Shown: piece by piece, positions 34,825 to 43,103 of the stretch
Numbering within the stretch: position 1 is the stretch's first letter
How the letters are laid out: every line of letters starts with the position of its first letter
Source: Prochlorothrix hollandica PCC 9006 = CALU 1027
GTDB lineage: Bacteria > Cyanobacteriota > Cyanobacteriia > Prochlorotrichales > Prochlorotrichaceae
Assembly (NCBI RefSeq): GCF_000332315.1
Contig: NZ_KB235938.1
Location: forward strand, 145,028 to 203,551
Reading direction: 5' to 3'
DNA length: 58,524 nt
Translations under genes and position numbers: made by a program
The notes under the pieces: generated by a model
Databases searched by the model: none
What the model was told of the DNA's origin: nothing
What the model saw: only the letters and a program-made list of their open reading frames with translations

Positions 34825-35577
34825 TCAGACCGCTGGGGTTTTAGGGGGTTTCTGGCGGCTGTGGCGGGCGGATTGGACTTTGGTTTTCAGGGTGTGGCGG
34901 CGGCGGGCTAGGGATCGGCGGCATTCTTCCACGACAGCGCGATCGTCATCCCGCAATCCCCGACGTAAATAGGGCAATACCCGGCGAGATTGCAGTTGAC
35001 CGAGGGCCGCGATCGCCCCCTGACGAACCCTAGGATTGGCATCCCGGCTGAGATTGTCTAGCCAAGAAATCGCCCTCAAAACCTGGGCCTGGGGTTGGTG
35101 GGCCAGGGTGGCCCGGAGGGTCTGGTCTAGCTGTAGTTGGCCTTTGTTGTCACGATCGGACCAGAATCCTGGGGTAACCGGGGAGGACGATATTGTAACG
35201 GCATCCGGGGGGGAGAGCGGGGGTAGGGTTTGGGGGGTTGCTGGACGATGCTCTGGGGTAGGGCTTGGGGCAGGGTTTGGGGCAGGGTTTGGGGCAGTAA
35301 CCCCTAGCCCCTCAGGGGCAGCTACCTCTGGATTTGGCGATCGCTGTAGCTGGGCAGTGAGGTGTTGCAGACGGGTTTCATACTGGCTTTTGAGGCTTTC
35401 CGTTGTTGCTTGCAAACGCTGGTTATGGACTTGTGTCAGGCGTTCCTGTTCTTGGTTAAGGCGATTCTGGTGCTGGCGTTCTTGAGCATTCAATCGCCGT
35501 TCCAGCATGATGTAGCTGCTTCCCAGTCCACAGGCCATGCCAAGCAAACCCACAATGATGGCGGTTACTGGTTCCAC
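34825..35577 (-). CDS. Membrane-anchored HEAT-repeat-like protein
   Basis: The 250-residue protein has one N-terminal membrane helix (about 5-24), then a coiled coil rich in Gln/Arg/Glu (25-80). A Pro-rich linker with NPAP repeats (about 95-120) follows, and a C-terminal helical domain (RQGAIAALGQLQSRRVLPYLRRGLRDDDRAVVEECRRSL) typical of HEAT/PBS-lyase repeats. It is likely a scaffold or interaction protein; no function is assigned. The C-terminus is strongly basic. Confidence 0.72.
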   Translation of the reverse strand: MEPVTAIIVGLLGMACGLGSSYIMLERRLNAQERQHQNRLNQEQERLTQVHNQRLQATTESLKSQYETRLQHLTAQLQRSPNPEVAAPEGLGVTAPNPAPNPAPSPTPEHRPATPQTLPPLSPPDAVTISSSPVTPGFWSDRDNKGQLQLDQTLRATLAHQPQAQVLRAISWLDNLSRDANPRVRQGAIAALGQLQSRRVLPYLRRGLRDDDRAVVEECRRSLARRRHTLKTKVQSARHSRQKPPKTPAV

Positions 35578-35807
35578 AGTGACTACTCCTTTGTTTCTCC
35601 CAGCCCGTGGCTTGGACGGGGAACTTAGATCTAGGAGATTGTAGCCTTCTGATCCCCCACCCGTCTTTAGAGTTCCGTACAGAGTTCCTCGTTAAACGCG
35701 GCAATCTTCAACCCTTCAATATCGGCCTATGGCATGTCAATACCGGCCTATGGCATGGACTCCAGCACCGAACAGCAGGCAATTTCGGTGCCGAACTTAC
35801 GTTTAGA
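35578..35807. other. Intergenic with a short direct repeat
   Basis: Around 35720-35760 the sequence CGGCCTATGGCATG occurs twice with a 20-bp period. No gene was recognised. Confidence 0.5.
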
Positions 35808-35910
35808 TACAGCAGTCCTAAATAGGTCGTGTGGTGTGCCCCCGGAGGGGGCACACCACACCAAGGGTTTCAGCTATCGAGATGCCTACAACTGATTTAG
35901 GGTTGCTGTA
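35808..35910 (+). mobile_element. 103-bp TA-flanked MITE (family 1), copy D
   Basis: It is full length, with TACAGCAGTCCTAAAT and ATTTAGGGTTGCTGTA ends and the GGA-loop hairpin. It lies 66 bp beyond the stop of the receiver-like gene (reverse strand). Confidence 0.88.
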
Positions 35911-35975
35911 GGTGCTGGGTGGGTAGGTGCTGGGGGGGTTGGTGCTGGGTTATCTTGTTGGGCACCTAGTCCCCG

Positions 35976-36368
35976 CTAAAGGCAATAACAGGCTTGGCGT
36001 AATTGGGCTGACTGGATCAGTAGCAACAGCACAGCAGGACTAATGGGATCCACTAGAAACCCATCAAAAACAGGGTTGGTGTCATGATTTATCCAGGTCG
36101 GTTGATCGTGATGGGTTAAGCCCACAATGGTGGTGGGTTTGTTGTGGTGTCGTTGACAACATTCCTGGGCCAAGTGGTTTGCCCATAGTCGTTGTTGATC
36201 GACTAAGATCAGCAGATAAGGAGGTCTATGGCGAATCCGATCCATAGCTTCGTCCACAGAGTTGGAGATCGCAATGGAGTTAGGGTTTTCCATTTGCCAT
36301 AATAGGGATTTTAGCCCCTTTAATCCTTTATCTTGTTCTGTCACAACGAGAAGGTAGCTCTGGGACAT
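35976..36368 (-). CDS. Receiver-like (response-regulator fold) protein, degenerate
   Basis: The start at 36368 gives 130 residues. A longer reading to 36485 runs into a MITE fragment. SYLLVVTEQDKGLKGLKSLLW, AISNSVDEAMDRIRHRPPYLLILVDQQ and the later FDGFLVDPISPAVLLLLI follow the alternating beta-alpha pattern of CheY-like receivers. The acidic pocket and phospho-Asp are not conserved (LVDQQ where LxD is expected), so phosphorylation is doubtful. No output domain is present. Confidence 0.6.
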   Translation of the reverse strand: MSQSYLLVVTEQDKGLKGLKSLLWQMENPNSIAISNSVDEAMDRIRHRPPYLLILVDQQRLWANHLAQECCQRHHNKPTTIVGLTHHDQPTWINHDTNPVFDGFLVDPISPAVLLLLIQSAQLRQACYCL

Positions 36369-36470
36369 AACACAAGGGATTAGGTGAGTGGGTCGCTTAC
36401 ATCGATCTGTCCCACACCTAAACCGGTTACCCCCGGCTTGGGGGATTGGGACTAGGCTTCTGGGGGGACA

Positions 36471-36506
36471 TACAGCAGACCACACGACCCGTTTAGGACT
36501 GCTGTA
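36471..36506. mobile_element. Family-1 MITE, 36-bp internal-deletion form
   Basis: Only TACAGCAG of one end is joined to ACCACACGACCCGTTTAGG and the other end ACTGCTGTA. It keeps TA flanks and lost the hairpin. The following 230 bp are AT-rich without a gene. Confidence 0.8.
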
Positions 36507-36736
36507 TTAAGGTTTAGGATCAAGGTATAGCGATGAAAACGGCTTAGAAATCTATTTTGATTCTTGGTTGGATGTGGATATTTTCTTCAGAGCTTCTGTT
36601 TTTCTTAGCTTTTAGGATTGGCTGGACGGCCATCTCTCAATATTTCTTAGGACTTCGTTATAAAAAAACTTGAATCCTACATCAGGGGGAATGGGCAACC
36701 TACGACAGCGCCCTGGTTGGGATGCGGCGAAAAGGG

Positions 36737-37306
36737 TTAATGCAGACTGTAACTAGCCCACTGCGGCGGCTGGTGTGGGTCAGTGCCCTGGGGAGTGAAT
36801 AAGTGCCAGGTTTTGCCTTCAATTTGGGGCTGAAGATATAGCTCAAAGGGGTTGTGGGACGACCAGACTGATGGGAGGGTGGGGGTTTCAGGCGAGGTTT
36901 CGGGCGAGGTTTCAGGAGTCAAGGGCCGATCGTAGCGGAGGCTGTATTCCCCTTGAACCCGGTAGGCTGGGCTGCCATCAATGGTTAAGGGGAGGCGTTG
37001 GCTAATGTGGACCTGGCTCAGGTGAAAGGGCCGAGGCGGTTGGGGAAAGAGGGCGTTAAGCTGGTGTTGAGTAACCTGCAAATGTTGGTTCAGGGCTTGG
37101 GTGACGGTGGCACGATCGGGTTGGGCACCCTGACAGCCCCCTAGGGTGATGCCTAGGCTGAGGATGAGGATCCAAAACGTCAACAGTTGCCATGCTTGGT
37201 AACCCCAGTGTTGGGATCCGGTGGGGGGATGCCAGGGGGGGCGATCGCCCCATCTTTTGCGGTTGCTGGGGGGAGGGGTGTCGGTGGTTCTATAAAATCT
37301 TGTCAT
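36737..37306 (-). CDS. Lipoprotein of unknown function
   Basis: The 189-residue protein has a hydrophobic segment and lipobox ITLGGC about 55 residues from the start, which is a long lead for a signal peptide. The exported part begins with a helical stretch and then has beta-like PLTIDGSPAYRVQGEYSLRYDRPLTPE. An SPET tandem repeat, encoded by a 12-bp unit, follows. The last part is FELYLQPQIEGKTWHLFTP. I do not recognise the family. Its start overlaps the divergent DUF2808 gene's leader. Confidence 0.68.
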   Translation of the reverse strand: MTRFYRTTDTPPPSNRKRWGDRPPWHPPTGSQHWGYQAWQLLTFWILILSLGITLGGCQGAQPDRATVTQALNQHLQVTQHQLNALFPQPPRPFHLSQVHISQRLPLTIDGSPAYRVQGEYSLRYDRPLTPETSPETSPETPTLPSVWSSHNPFELYLQPQIEGKTWHLFTPQGTDPHQPPQWASYSLH

Positions 37307-37313
37307 GGATATT

Positions 37314-37967
37314 ATGATCAAAACTCCCTTTTTACGCCCAGAATATCTGAATTCTCCCTATTTTCCCCTACTGAACCCAAGGACTGTGACTAGTACCCTG
37401 ACGAGTGCTCTGCTGACGAGTGCCCTGTTGACGAGTGCCCTAACCGGTGCCGTAATCTGGGCTAATCCCAGCGCCGCCGTGGAGCTAGGGGACGGCAGCA
37501 CCCATTTTGTAGATTTGCCCCGCTTGGAGGACACTGGCAGCAGCCAAACCGATATTCGTGCCCATGCAGCCAAGCACTATATCACCCTGACGGTACCGCC
37601 GGGAGCGACGGAAGACTTGGGGCAGGTACAGGTGCAACAACGGGAAGGCAGCGATCGCCGGTGGTCCTATCGCTTGGATGCCATCCATGCCTTTGAGGGC
37701 ACCCCGTCCCAACGGGGCGATCGGTTGCCCCTGTTGCCACCGGTGTTCGATCGTCCGACCCACACCCTGACCCTCACCTTCGATCCCCCCGTCTCCCCCG
37801 GTACCACCCTCACCCTAGCCCTAACCCCTTGGCGCAACCCGGCCTACGATGGGGTCTATCTATGGGGAGTGACGGTGTGGCCCGCTGGGGACAATGCGGC
37901 GGGGCAATTTTTGGGCTATGGGCGATTTCATTTCTACCGCCCTGATTCGCGGGTCTGGTTTCGCTAA
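37314..37967 (+). CDS. DUF2808 exported protein
   Basis: The 217-residue protein has an N-terminal signal region (containing TSALL repeats) cleaved around ANPSAA-VELG. The mature part matches the cyanobacterial DUF2808 family: THFVDLPRLEDTGSSQ, HYITLTVPPGATEDLGQVQVQQ, ITLTFDPPVSPGTTLTL-type strand and YDGVYLWGVTVWPAGDN. The family's role is unknown. The start at 37314 is favoured over 37305. The divergent lipoprotein gene starts at 37306, so the two leaders overlap fully. Confidence 0.85.
   Translation: MIKTPFLRPEYLNSPYFPLLNPRTVTSTLTSALLTSALLTSALTGAVIWANPSAAVELGDGSTHFVDLPRLEDTGSSQTDIRAHAAKHYITLTVPPGATEDLGQVQVQQREGSDRRWSYRLDAIHAFEGTPSQRGDRLPLLPPVFDRPTHTLTLTFDPPVSPGTTLTLALTPWRNPAYDGVYLWGVTVWPAGDNAAGQFLGYGRFHFYRPDSRVWFR
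37388..37440 (+). repeat. 15-bp tandem repeat, 3 units, coding (signal peptide)
   Basis: The unit acgagtgctctgctg encodes TSALL in the signal-peptide core of the DUF2808 protein. The unit length keeps the frame. Confidence 0.85.
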
Positions 37968-38054
37968 GCTGCGTACTGGTTTCGCTAAGCTTAGTAACGA
38001 TAGAGTTCTGCCTAAAACCAGGGTGGCCCTCAGTTGGGCGGGGTTATTAATCTG

Positions 38055-38151
38055 GTTTTCAAAGCTTACCGCTGACAGCGGGACAAGATTCACGGGACAG
38101 TGGGGTGCTCCGCGCCCCACTGTCCGGGCTTAAGTTGATACCCGTTTTCAA
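38055..38151. mobile_element. 81-bp MITE (family 2), copy c, inverse
   Basis: The element is 38063-38143, inverse to copies a, b and d. GTTTTCAA flanks both sides. It ends CTTAAGTTGATACCC. The right flank leads into the 13-bp array. Confidence 0.88.
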
Positions 38152-38400
38152 TACTTTGGTTCATTGCTCTGGTTCATTACTCTGGTTCATTACTCTGGTT
38201 CATTACTCTGGTTCATTACTCTGGTTCATTACTCTGGTTCATTGCTCTGGTTCAATACTCTGGTTCAATAGGGCACCTCGATTAATTCAAATTGTCGTCC
38301 AGTGACCCAGGCAAGAATCAGGGTTGTGGCGGGTGGCTCCGCCCAACCCAATTAACCGAGGTTGCCAATACTCTGGTTCATTACTCTGCTTCAATTCATT
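38147..38400 (+). repeat. 13-bp tandem repeat split by a MITE, upstream of gor
   Basis: The unit tactctggttcat occurs about nine times up to 38270 and resumes at 38367-38400. The interruption is the family-3 MITE (38271-38366), flanked by AATA. The array therefore existed before the insertion. It ends 18 bp before the gor start. Confidence 0.92.
38267..38370 (+). mobile_element. 96-bp MITE (family 3), copy 2, nested in a tandem array
   Basis: The element is 38271-38366, with ends GGGCACCTCGATTAA and AACCGAGGTTGCC and AATA on both sides. The empty site can be read directly as the uninterrupted 13-bp array. This confirms mobility and the 4-bp duplication. Confidence 0.92.
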
Positions 38401-38418
38401 GACTAGGAACGACACACC

Positions 38419-39765
38419 ATGACCTTTGACTATGATTTATTTGTCCTCGGCGCTGGCTCTGGGGGCTTGGCCGCATCCAAGCGGGCCGCTAGCTATGGGG
38501 CCAAGGTGGCCATTGCCGAGCAGGACTTGGTGGGTGGAACCTGTGTCATTCGCGGCTGTGTTCCCAAAAAGCTGATGGTCTACGCGTCCCATTTTTCCCA
38601 CTTTTACCAGGATGCGGTGGGCTATGGTTGGAGTCCCGTGGAAGCCACCTTTGATTGGTCGAAGCTGGTCCAGGCGGTGGATGGGGAAGTGCGGCGCTTA
38701 AGTCGGCTGCACATTAGCTTTCTGGAAAAAAACAATGTGGAACTGTTCCACGGTCAAGCCCGCCTAGTGGATGACCATACGGTGGCGGTGGACGATCGCA
38801 CCTTCACGGCGGAGAAAATCCTGATTGCTGTGGGGGGAGAAGCCACCAAGCCCCAAATTCCTGGCATTGAACATGCCATTACCTCCCGCGAGGTGTTCCT
38901 GTTGCCCCTCCAGCCCAAGCGGTTGGCGGTGGTGGGGGGGGGCTACATTGGCACCGAGTTTGCGGGGGTGTTCAATGGCCTGGGGACAGAGGTGTTTCAG
39001 GTTGTGCGTCGGGGACTGATTCTGCGGGGCTTTGATGAGGATCTGCGGGAAGAAGTGCAGACGGGCATGGTCAAAAAAGGCGTGAATGTTTTGTCTGACA
39101 CGACCATCGAGAAAATCGAGAAGGTGCCGGAAGGGGTGCGCTTGGTTCTGAAGGGGGCGAAGGATAACAGCTTGGTGGTGGATACGGTGCTCTATGCGAC
39201 GGGCCGCAGTCCCAACCTGGAGGGCTTAGGGCTGGAAACGGCGGGGGTGGAAACGGCTAAGGGGGCGATCGTGGTCAATGAGTGGAGCCAAACCAGCCAA
39301 CCCCATATTTTCGCCCTGGGGGACTGTACCGATAAGGTGAACCTGACTCCGGTGGCGGTGGCGGAGGGCCGTGCCTTTGCCGATACCCAGTTTGGCAACA
39401 AGCCCCACCACATTAGCTATGAGAACATTGCCACGGCGGTTTTCAGCCAGCCGGAAGCCTGTACGGTGGGCATGACGGAAATAGCGGCCAATGCCCAGTA
39501 TGGGGAAGATGGGGTGAAAGTCTACCGCACCCGCTTCCGTCCCATGATCTATGCGTTGCCCAATGTGGATGAGAAGATCCTGATGAAGCTGGTGGTGCAC
39601 AAAGAGACCGATCGGGTTCTGGGAGCGCAGATGGTGGGTAAGGATGCGGCGGAGATTATCCAATGTGTGGCGATCGCTGTCACCATGGGAGCCACCAAAA
39701 AGGATTTCGATGCCACCATGGCCCTGCATCCCACCTCTGCGGAGGAATTTGTAACGCTGCCTTAA
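38419..39765 (+). CDS. gor: Glutathione-disulfide reductase
   Basis: The protein has 448 residues and the FAD motif VLGAGSGGLAASKRA. The redox centre GGTCVIRGCVPKKL has Cys42 and Cys47. The second nucleotide motif is VVGGGYIGTEFAGVFNGLGTEV, then FALGDCTDKVNLTPVA, and the C-terminal LHPTSAEEFVTLP contributes the His-Glu pair. It reduces GSSG. The pyridine site lacks the plain NADPH Arg pair (VVRRGLILRGFD is present), so NADPH use is inferred. AGGAA about 10 bases upstream supports the start. Confidence 0.94.
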   Translation: MTFDYDLFVLGAGSGGLAASKRAASYGAKVAIAEQDLVGGTCVIRGCVPKKLMVYASHFSHFYQDAVGYGWSPVEATFDWSKLVQAVDGEVRRLSRLHISFLEKNNVELFHGQARLVDDHTVAVDDRTFTAEKILIAVGGEATKPQIPGIEHAITSREVFLLPLQPKRLAVVGGGYIGTEFAGVFNGLGTEVFQVVRRGLILRGFDEDLREEVQTGMVKKGVNVLSDTTIEKIEKVPEGVRLVLKGAKDNSLVVDTVLYATGRSPNLEGLGLETAGVETAKGAIVVNEWSQTSQPHIFALGDCTDKVNLTPVAVAEGRAFADTQFGNKPHHISYENIATAVFSQPEACTVGMTEIAANAQYGEDGVKVYRTRFRPMIYALPNVDEKILMKLVVHKETDRVLGAQMVGKDAAEIIQCVAIAVTMGATKKDFDATMALHPTSAEEFVTLP

Positions 39766-39770
39766 ACAGG

Positions 39771-40120
39771 CCAGCGGGGGAGTTTGTCCACGTTACCTAG
39801 GGGGGAAAGAGACGACTTCTCCCCGTTTCTTGTTTTAAAGACGATCGCCGGTCAGGACCGTCTCAAAGGGGTTCAATTTACTGGGGAACCCTCGACCTCG
39901 GGTAGGGTTCTTGCCCCCGTGCCGACCCTCTTCGCGACCCACAGCCGGGGTAACCACGGGGGGATTGCCCCTACCCAAATCGGGCCAAAATTGGGGAATC
40001 TGCCAAGGCGAAATGGACCCGCTCCAATCACCTCAGGTCTGTTTTCTGGAGCCTGAAACTCTCATTCTCCTGTGGACCCCTGAATAATTACCCAGCGGGG
40101 GAGTTTGTCCACGTTACCTA
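39771..40120. repeat. Family-4 repeat flanked by a 29-bp direct repeat
   Basis: The inverse family-4 copy is about 39797-40091. It begins near GGGGGGAAAG and ends CTGAATAATTAC. The sequence starting CCAGCGGGGGAGTTTGTCCA occurs at 39771-39799 and again at 40092-40120. Such a long flanking duplication is unlike a transposase target duplication and suggests recombination or tandem duplication. Confidence 0.82.
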
Positions 40121-40509
40121 TCAGCTTTAGGGATTCCCCACGGCCAACCGGGTGCTGGGGTTTCTGGGATCAGGGTTTGTTAATTTTGGTTCAATTAAAT
40201 ATAACCTGTCTGGATCCCGATCGAATCCCACTGCCTCGATCGCCCCTCTCTGGGGGCTAGGGCTATTTCTGTTCGTTAAGGCTATAGGGGTCTAAATAGG
40301 GCTATAAATTTTTGTTTTAGTCTAAATCTGGCAATTATATTCAGTTTAGTTGCATTATTCTCCATTAGGGCTATAAATCATCAATTCTATAGTTTTAATC
40401 CTATTTTTAGTCGTTTCTCTGCCATCCGACTTGCCCCTGTAGATCTCTAGGTTTACCCCAGAAGAGATACCGGTCACCGGCTAGAGGTGGGCTTTAACCT
40501 ACGGTCTTT
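40121..40509. other. AT-rich non-coding region upstream of pncB
   Basis: This long gap has no ORF. TAGGGCTATAAAT occurs twice (about 40294-40306 and 40366-40378), and AGGTGGGCTTTAACCT is an imperfect hairpin just before the pncB promoter. It may hold further regulatory sites or a small RNA; I cannot support a specific call. Confidence 0.4.
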
Positions 40510-40550
40510 CCAAAATCATCCTTGTTTATTTTGGTGATAATTACTATAAT
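40510..40550 (+). promoter_or_regulatory. Probable pncB promoter with operator palindrome
   Basis: TTGTTT (40522-40527), a 17-bp spacer and TATAAT (40545-40550) make a strong sigma70-type promoter. A perfect 7-bp inverted repeat CCAAAAT-N11-ATTTTGG (40510-40534) covers the -35. NrtR, encoded downstream, is the obvious candidate repressor. The site was chosen by eye and not compared with a known cyanobacterial NrtR motif. Confidence 0.55.
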
Positions 40551-40577
40551 AAAACCATCAACTGCTTCTGCCTGACA

Positions 40578-40689
40578 CCTTTTGCACCCGCAACCTTTTG
40601 CATCCGCAACCTTTTGCATCCGCAACCTTTTGCACCCGCAACCTTTTGCACCCGCAACCTTTTGCACCCGCAACCTCTTACACCTGACA
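40578..40689 (+). repeat. 16-bp tandem repeat, 6-7 units, pncB leader
   Basis: The unit ccttttgcacccgcaa lies between the predicted promoter and the AGGAGG ribosome-binding site (40691-40696). In RNA, the TTTTGC and GCAA parts could pair between units. Confidence 0.9.
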
Positions 40690-40704
40690 CAGGAGGTCTG
40701 AGCC

Positions 40705-42150
40705 ATGTCCCCCATCCTCTCTGTCCCCCCGGCAACGCTACCTTTGCAGCATTGCCCCCCATCGACCCTCGTTCCCAGCCTGTCCCATTGCAGCCTGTTG
40801 ACGGATCTCTATCAACTGACCATGGCTGCTTGTTACTGCGGTGAGGGATTGGAACAGCGTCCAGCTCGGTTTGAATTATTTGTGAGGAAATTGCCCCCTG
40901 ATTTTGGCTACTTGGTGGCCATGGGTCTGAGTCAAGTGCTGGACTATATCCAGAGTTTCAGCTTCAGTTCGGCGCAGATTGCCGCCCTTCAAGACACCGG
41001 TATTTTTGGCCATGCCCCCGATCGCTTCTGGACTCTGCTAGCCCAAGGGCGCTTTACGGGGGATCTGTGGGCGGTGCCCGAAGGCACCCTAATCTTTGCC
41101 AATGAGCCGATTTTGCGGGTGGATGCCCCCCTGTGGCAGGCCCAATTGATCGAAACCTACCTGCTCAACACCATCAACTACCAAACCCTCATTGCCACCC
41201 GTGCGGCTCGGATCCGAGATGTGGCGGGAGCCGATGCCCTGTTATTGGAGTTTGGGACTCGCCGCGCCTTCAGTCCCCAGGCTTCTTTGTGGGCGGCGCG
41301 GGCCGCTTTGGCCGCTGGTTTTGATGCCACCTCCAATGTCATGGCTGCTCTGGAACTGGGAGAAACCCCCAGCGGGACCATGGCCCATGCTTTGGTGATG
41401 GCCCTCACCGCCATGGCGGGGGACGAGGATCAGGCGTTTACGGCCTTTCATCGCTATTTCCCTGGTGCTGCGTTACTCATCGACACCTATGACACCGTGG
41501 CCGCCGCCGATCGCTTGGCCCAGCAGGTGCAGACCGGGGCAGAGATTCCAGCGGTGCGCCTGGATTCTGGGGATTTGGTTAGCTTGTCCCAGGCCGTGGT
41601 CGATCGCCTGCCGGATACCCAAGTCTTTGCCAGCGGGGATCTGGATGAATATGAGGTGCAACGGCTACGGGCGGCAGGTGCCCCGATTACGGGCTATGGT
41701 TTGGGCACTAAACTGGTGACGGGAACGCCGGTCAATGGGGTTTATAAGTTGGTGGATATGGACGGTGTGCCGGTGATGAAGGAAGCAGCGGCTAAAATCA
41801 CCTATCCGGGCTGTAAGCAGGTGTTCCGCACCGTGGATCAGGGGCAATTCCGGGGCGATCGCTTGGGTCTGATGACGGACTGCCCCCAACCGGGGGAATA
41901 TCCCCTGCTGCAACCCATGGTGCAGGCTGGGGAACGGCTCTACGGGCCGGAACCCTTGGCGACCATTGCCCAGCGTACCCAAGCCCAGGTGGCTCTGCTC
42001 CCGGATCCCTTGCGCCGCATTACGGCTCCTGCCCCGGCTCCCGTGGTGCTGTCCACGGCGTTGGAAGCTTTAACCCAAGCCACGCGGCGATCGTCGGCAA
42101 AAAACACTGCAAAAAACACTGCAAAAAATACTGCAAAAAACACTGTGTAA
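40705..42150 (+). CDS. pncB: PncB, nicotinate phosphoribosyltransferase
   Basis: The 481-residue NAPRTase has LLTDLYQLTMAACYCGEG near the start, FELFVRKLPPDFGYLVAMGL, LLEFGTRRAFSPQ and VRLDSGDLVSLSQ of the catalytic core, and GYGLGTKLVTG. It converts nicotinate and PRPP to NaMN, the entry of nicotinate salvage. The C-terminus is AKNT x4, encoded by a 12-bp repeat (42101-42147), which probably adds a disordered tail. It is the first gene of the NAD cluster, with AGGAGG eight bases upstream. Confidence 0.94.
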   Translation: MSPILSVPPATLPLQHCPPSTLVPSLSHCSLLTDLYQLTMAACYCGEGLEQRPARFELFVRKLPPDFGYLVAMGLSQVLDYIQSFSFSSAQIAALQDTGIFGHAPDRFWTLLAQGRFTGDLWAVPEGTLIFANEPILRVDAPLWQAQLIETYLLNTINYQTLIATRAARIRDVAGADALLLEFGTRRAFSPQASLWAARAALAAGFDATSNVMAALELGETPSGTMAHALVMALTAMAGDEDQAFTAFHRYFPGAALLIDTYDTVAAADRLAQQVQTGAEIPAVRLDSGDLVSLSQAVVDRLPDTQVFASGDLDEYEVQRLRAAGAPITGYGLGTKLVTGTPVNGVYKLVDMDGVPVMKEAAAKITYPGCKQVFRTVDQGQFRGDRLGLMTDCPQPGEYPLLQPMVQAGERLYGPEPLATIAQRTQAQVALLPDPLRRITAPAPAPVVLSTALEALTQATRRSSAKNTAKNTAKNTAKNTV

Positions 42151-42174
42151 ACTGCTGCGATAACTGCTATGGAC

Positions 42175-42340
42175 ATTGCTGTGACAACCGTGCTGTGACA
42201 ACCGTGCTGTGACAACCGCGCTGTGACAACCGTGCTGTGACAACCCCGCTGTGACAACCCCGCTGTGACAATCGTGCTGTGATAATCGCGCTGTGACAAC
42301 CGCGCTGTGACAACCGCGCTGTGACAACCCCGCTGCGAAA
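42175..42340 (+). repeat. 14-bp tandem repeat, ~12 units, upstream of nadD
   Basis: The unit gctgtgacaaccgt/c fills most of the pncB-nadD gap. Its reverse strand is open and looks like a protein of VTARLSQHGCHS repeats, but it is a shadow. Confidence 0.93.
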
Positions 42341-42410
42341 CCGTTTAGAGATCGCGGTTAAGGTCATAGAGTCCCCCTGCCCCCCGATCCTCCCTGCCCC
42401 CCCCTAGACC

Positions 42411-43103
42411 ATGTATCTACCCCGCACCATTGCCCTCTTTGGCACCAGCGCCGATCCTCCCACCCTCGGCCACCGGGCGATTTTGGCCTATGTCAGCCAG
42501 CACTTTGACCACGTGGCTGTCTGGGCATCGGATAACCCCTTTAAAACCCACGGGGCCACCCTGGCCCAACGGCAACGGATGTTAGCGTTGTTACTTCAGG
42601 ATGGGTCTGTTCAGGATGGGTCTGTTCAGGGTTTGTCTGTTCAGGGTTTACCCGTTCAGGGTTTACCCGTTCAGGATCTGCCGTTGCTGCGATCCAAGGT
42701 GCGAGTGTATCCCTCCCTGAGCCACCGCCGCACCCTCCATACCGTGGAACAGGCCCAAGAGCGCTGGCCCGGTGCCCAACTGACCCTGGTGATTGGCTCC
42801 GACTTGGTGACCCAAATACTCCAGTGGTACCAGGCCGAAACCCTGCTTAGCTCCGTGTCTCTCCTGGTGATCCAGCGGCCCCAGGCTCCCCTACAAGGGT
42901 CTGCCCTAGAGCGTCTGCGCCAACGAACCACCGTCACCTTGGCGGATTTTATGGGTCCCCCCGTCTCCTCCACAGCCTACCGGGAACAGGGATTGATCAC
43001 TGCCCTCAGTCCCGCTGTCTGCGACTATATCCACAGTCATCAGCTTTATGCCAGGGTCTCCCCATGCCAGAACCCCAGTCTCACGTCCCGACCCAAACCC
43101 TAG
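42411..43103 (+). CDS. nadD: NadD, nicotinate-nucleotide adenylyltransferase
   Basis: The 230-residue protein has the nucleotidyltransferase start IALFGTSADPPTLGHRAIL (equivalent to GxFDPxHxGH), ASDNPFKTH for the mononucleotide site, and IGSDLVTQILQWY. A later region, PPVSSTAYREQG, stands for the ISSTxIR motif. It makes NaAD from NaMN and ATP. Residues ~63-92 (GSVQDGSVQG-type) are six 5-residue repeats from a 15-bp tandem repeat and are absent from ordinary NadD. The nrtR gene overlaps its end by 40 bp. Confidence 0.92.
   Translation: MYLPRTIALFGTSADPPTLGHRAILAYVSQHFDHVAVWASDNPFKTHGATLAQRQRMLALLLQDGSVQDGSVQGLSVQGLPVQGLPVQDLPLLRSKVRVYPSLSHRRTLHTVEQAQERWPGAQLTLVIGSDLVTQILQWYQAETLLSSVSLLVIQRPQAPLQGSALERLRQRTTVTLADFMGPPVSSTAYREQGLITALSPAVCDYIHSHQLYARVSPCQNPSLTSRPKP

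Noticed and set aside
42070-42367. Reverse-strand ORFs of VTARLSQHGCHS repeats
   Set aside because: They are shadows of the 14-bp array between pncB and nadD; the ORFs in different frames have the same composition.
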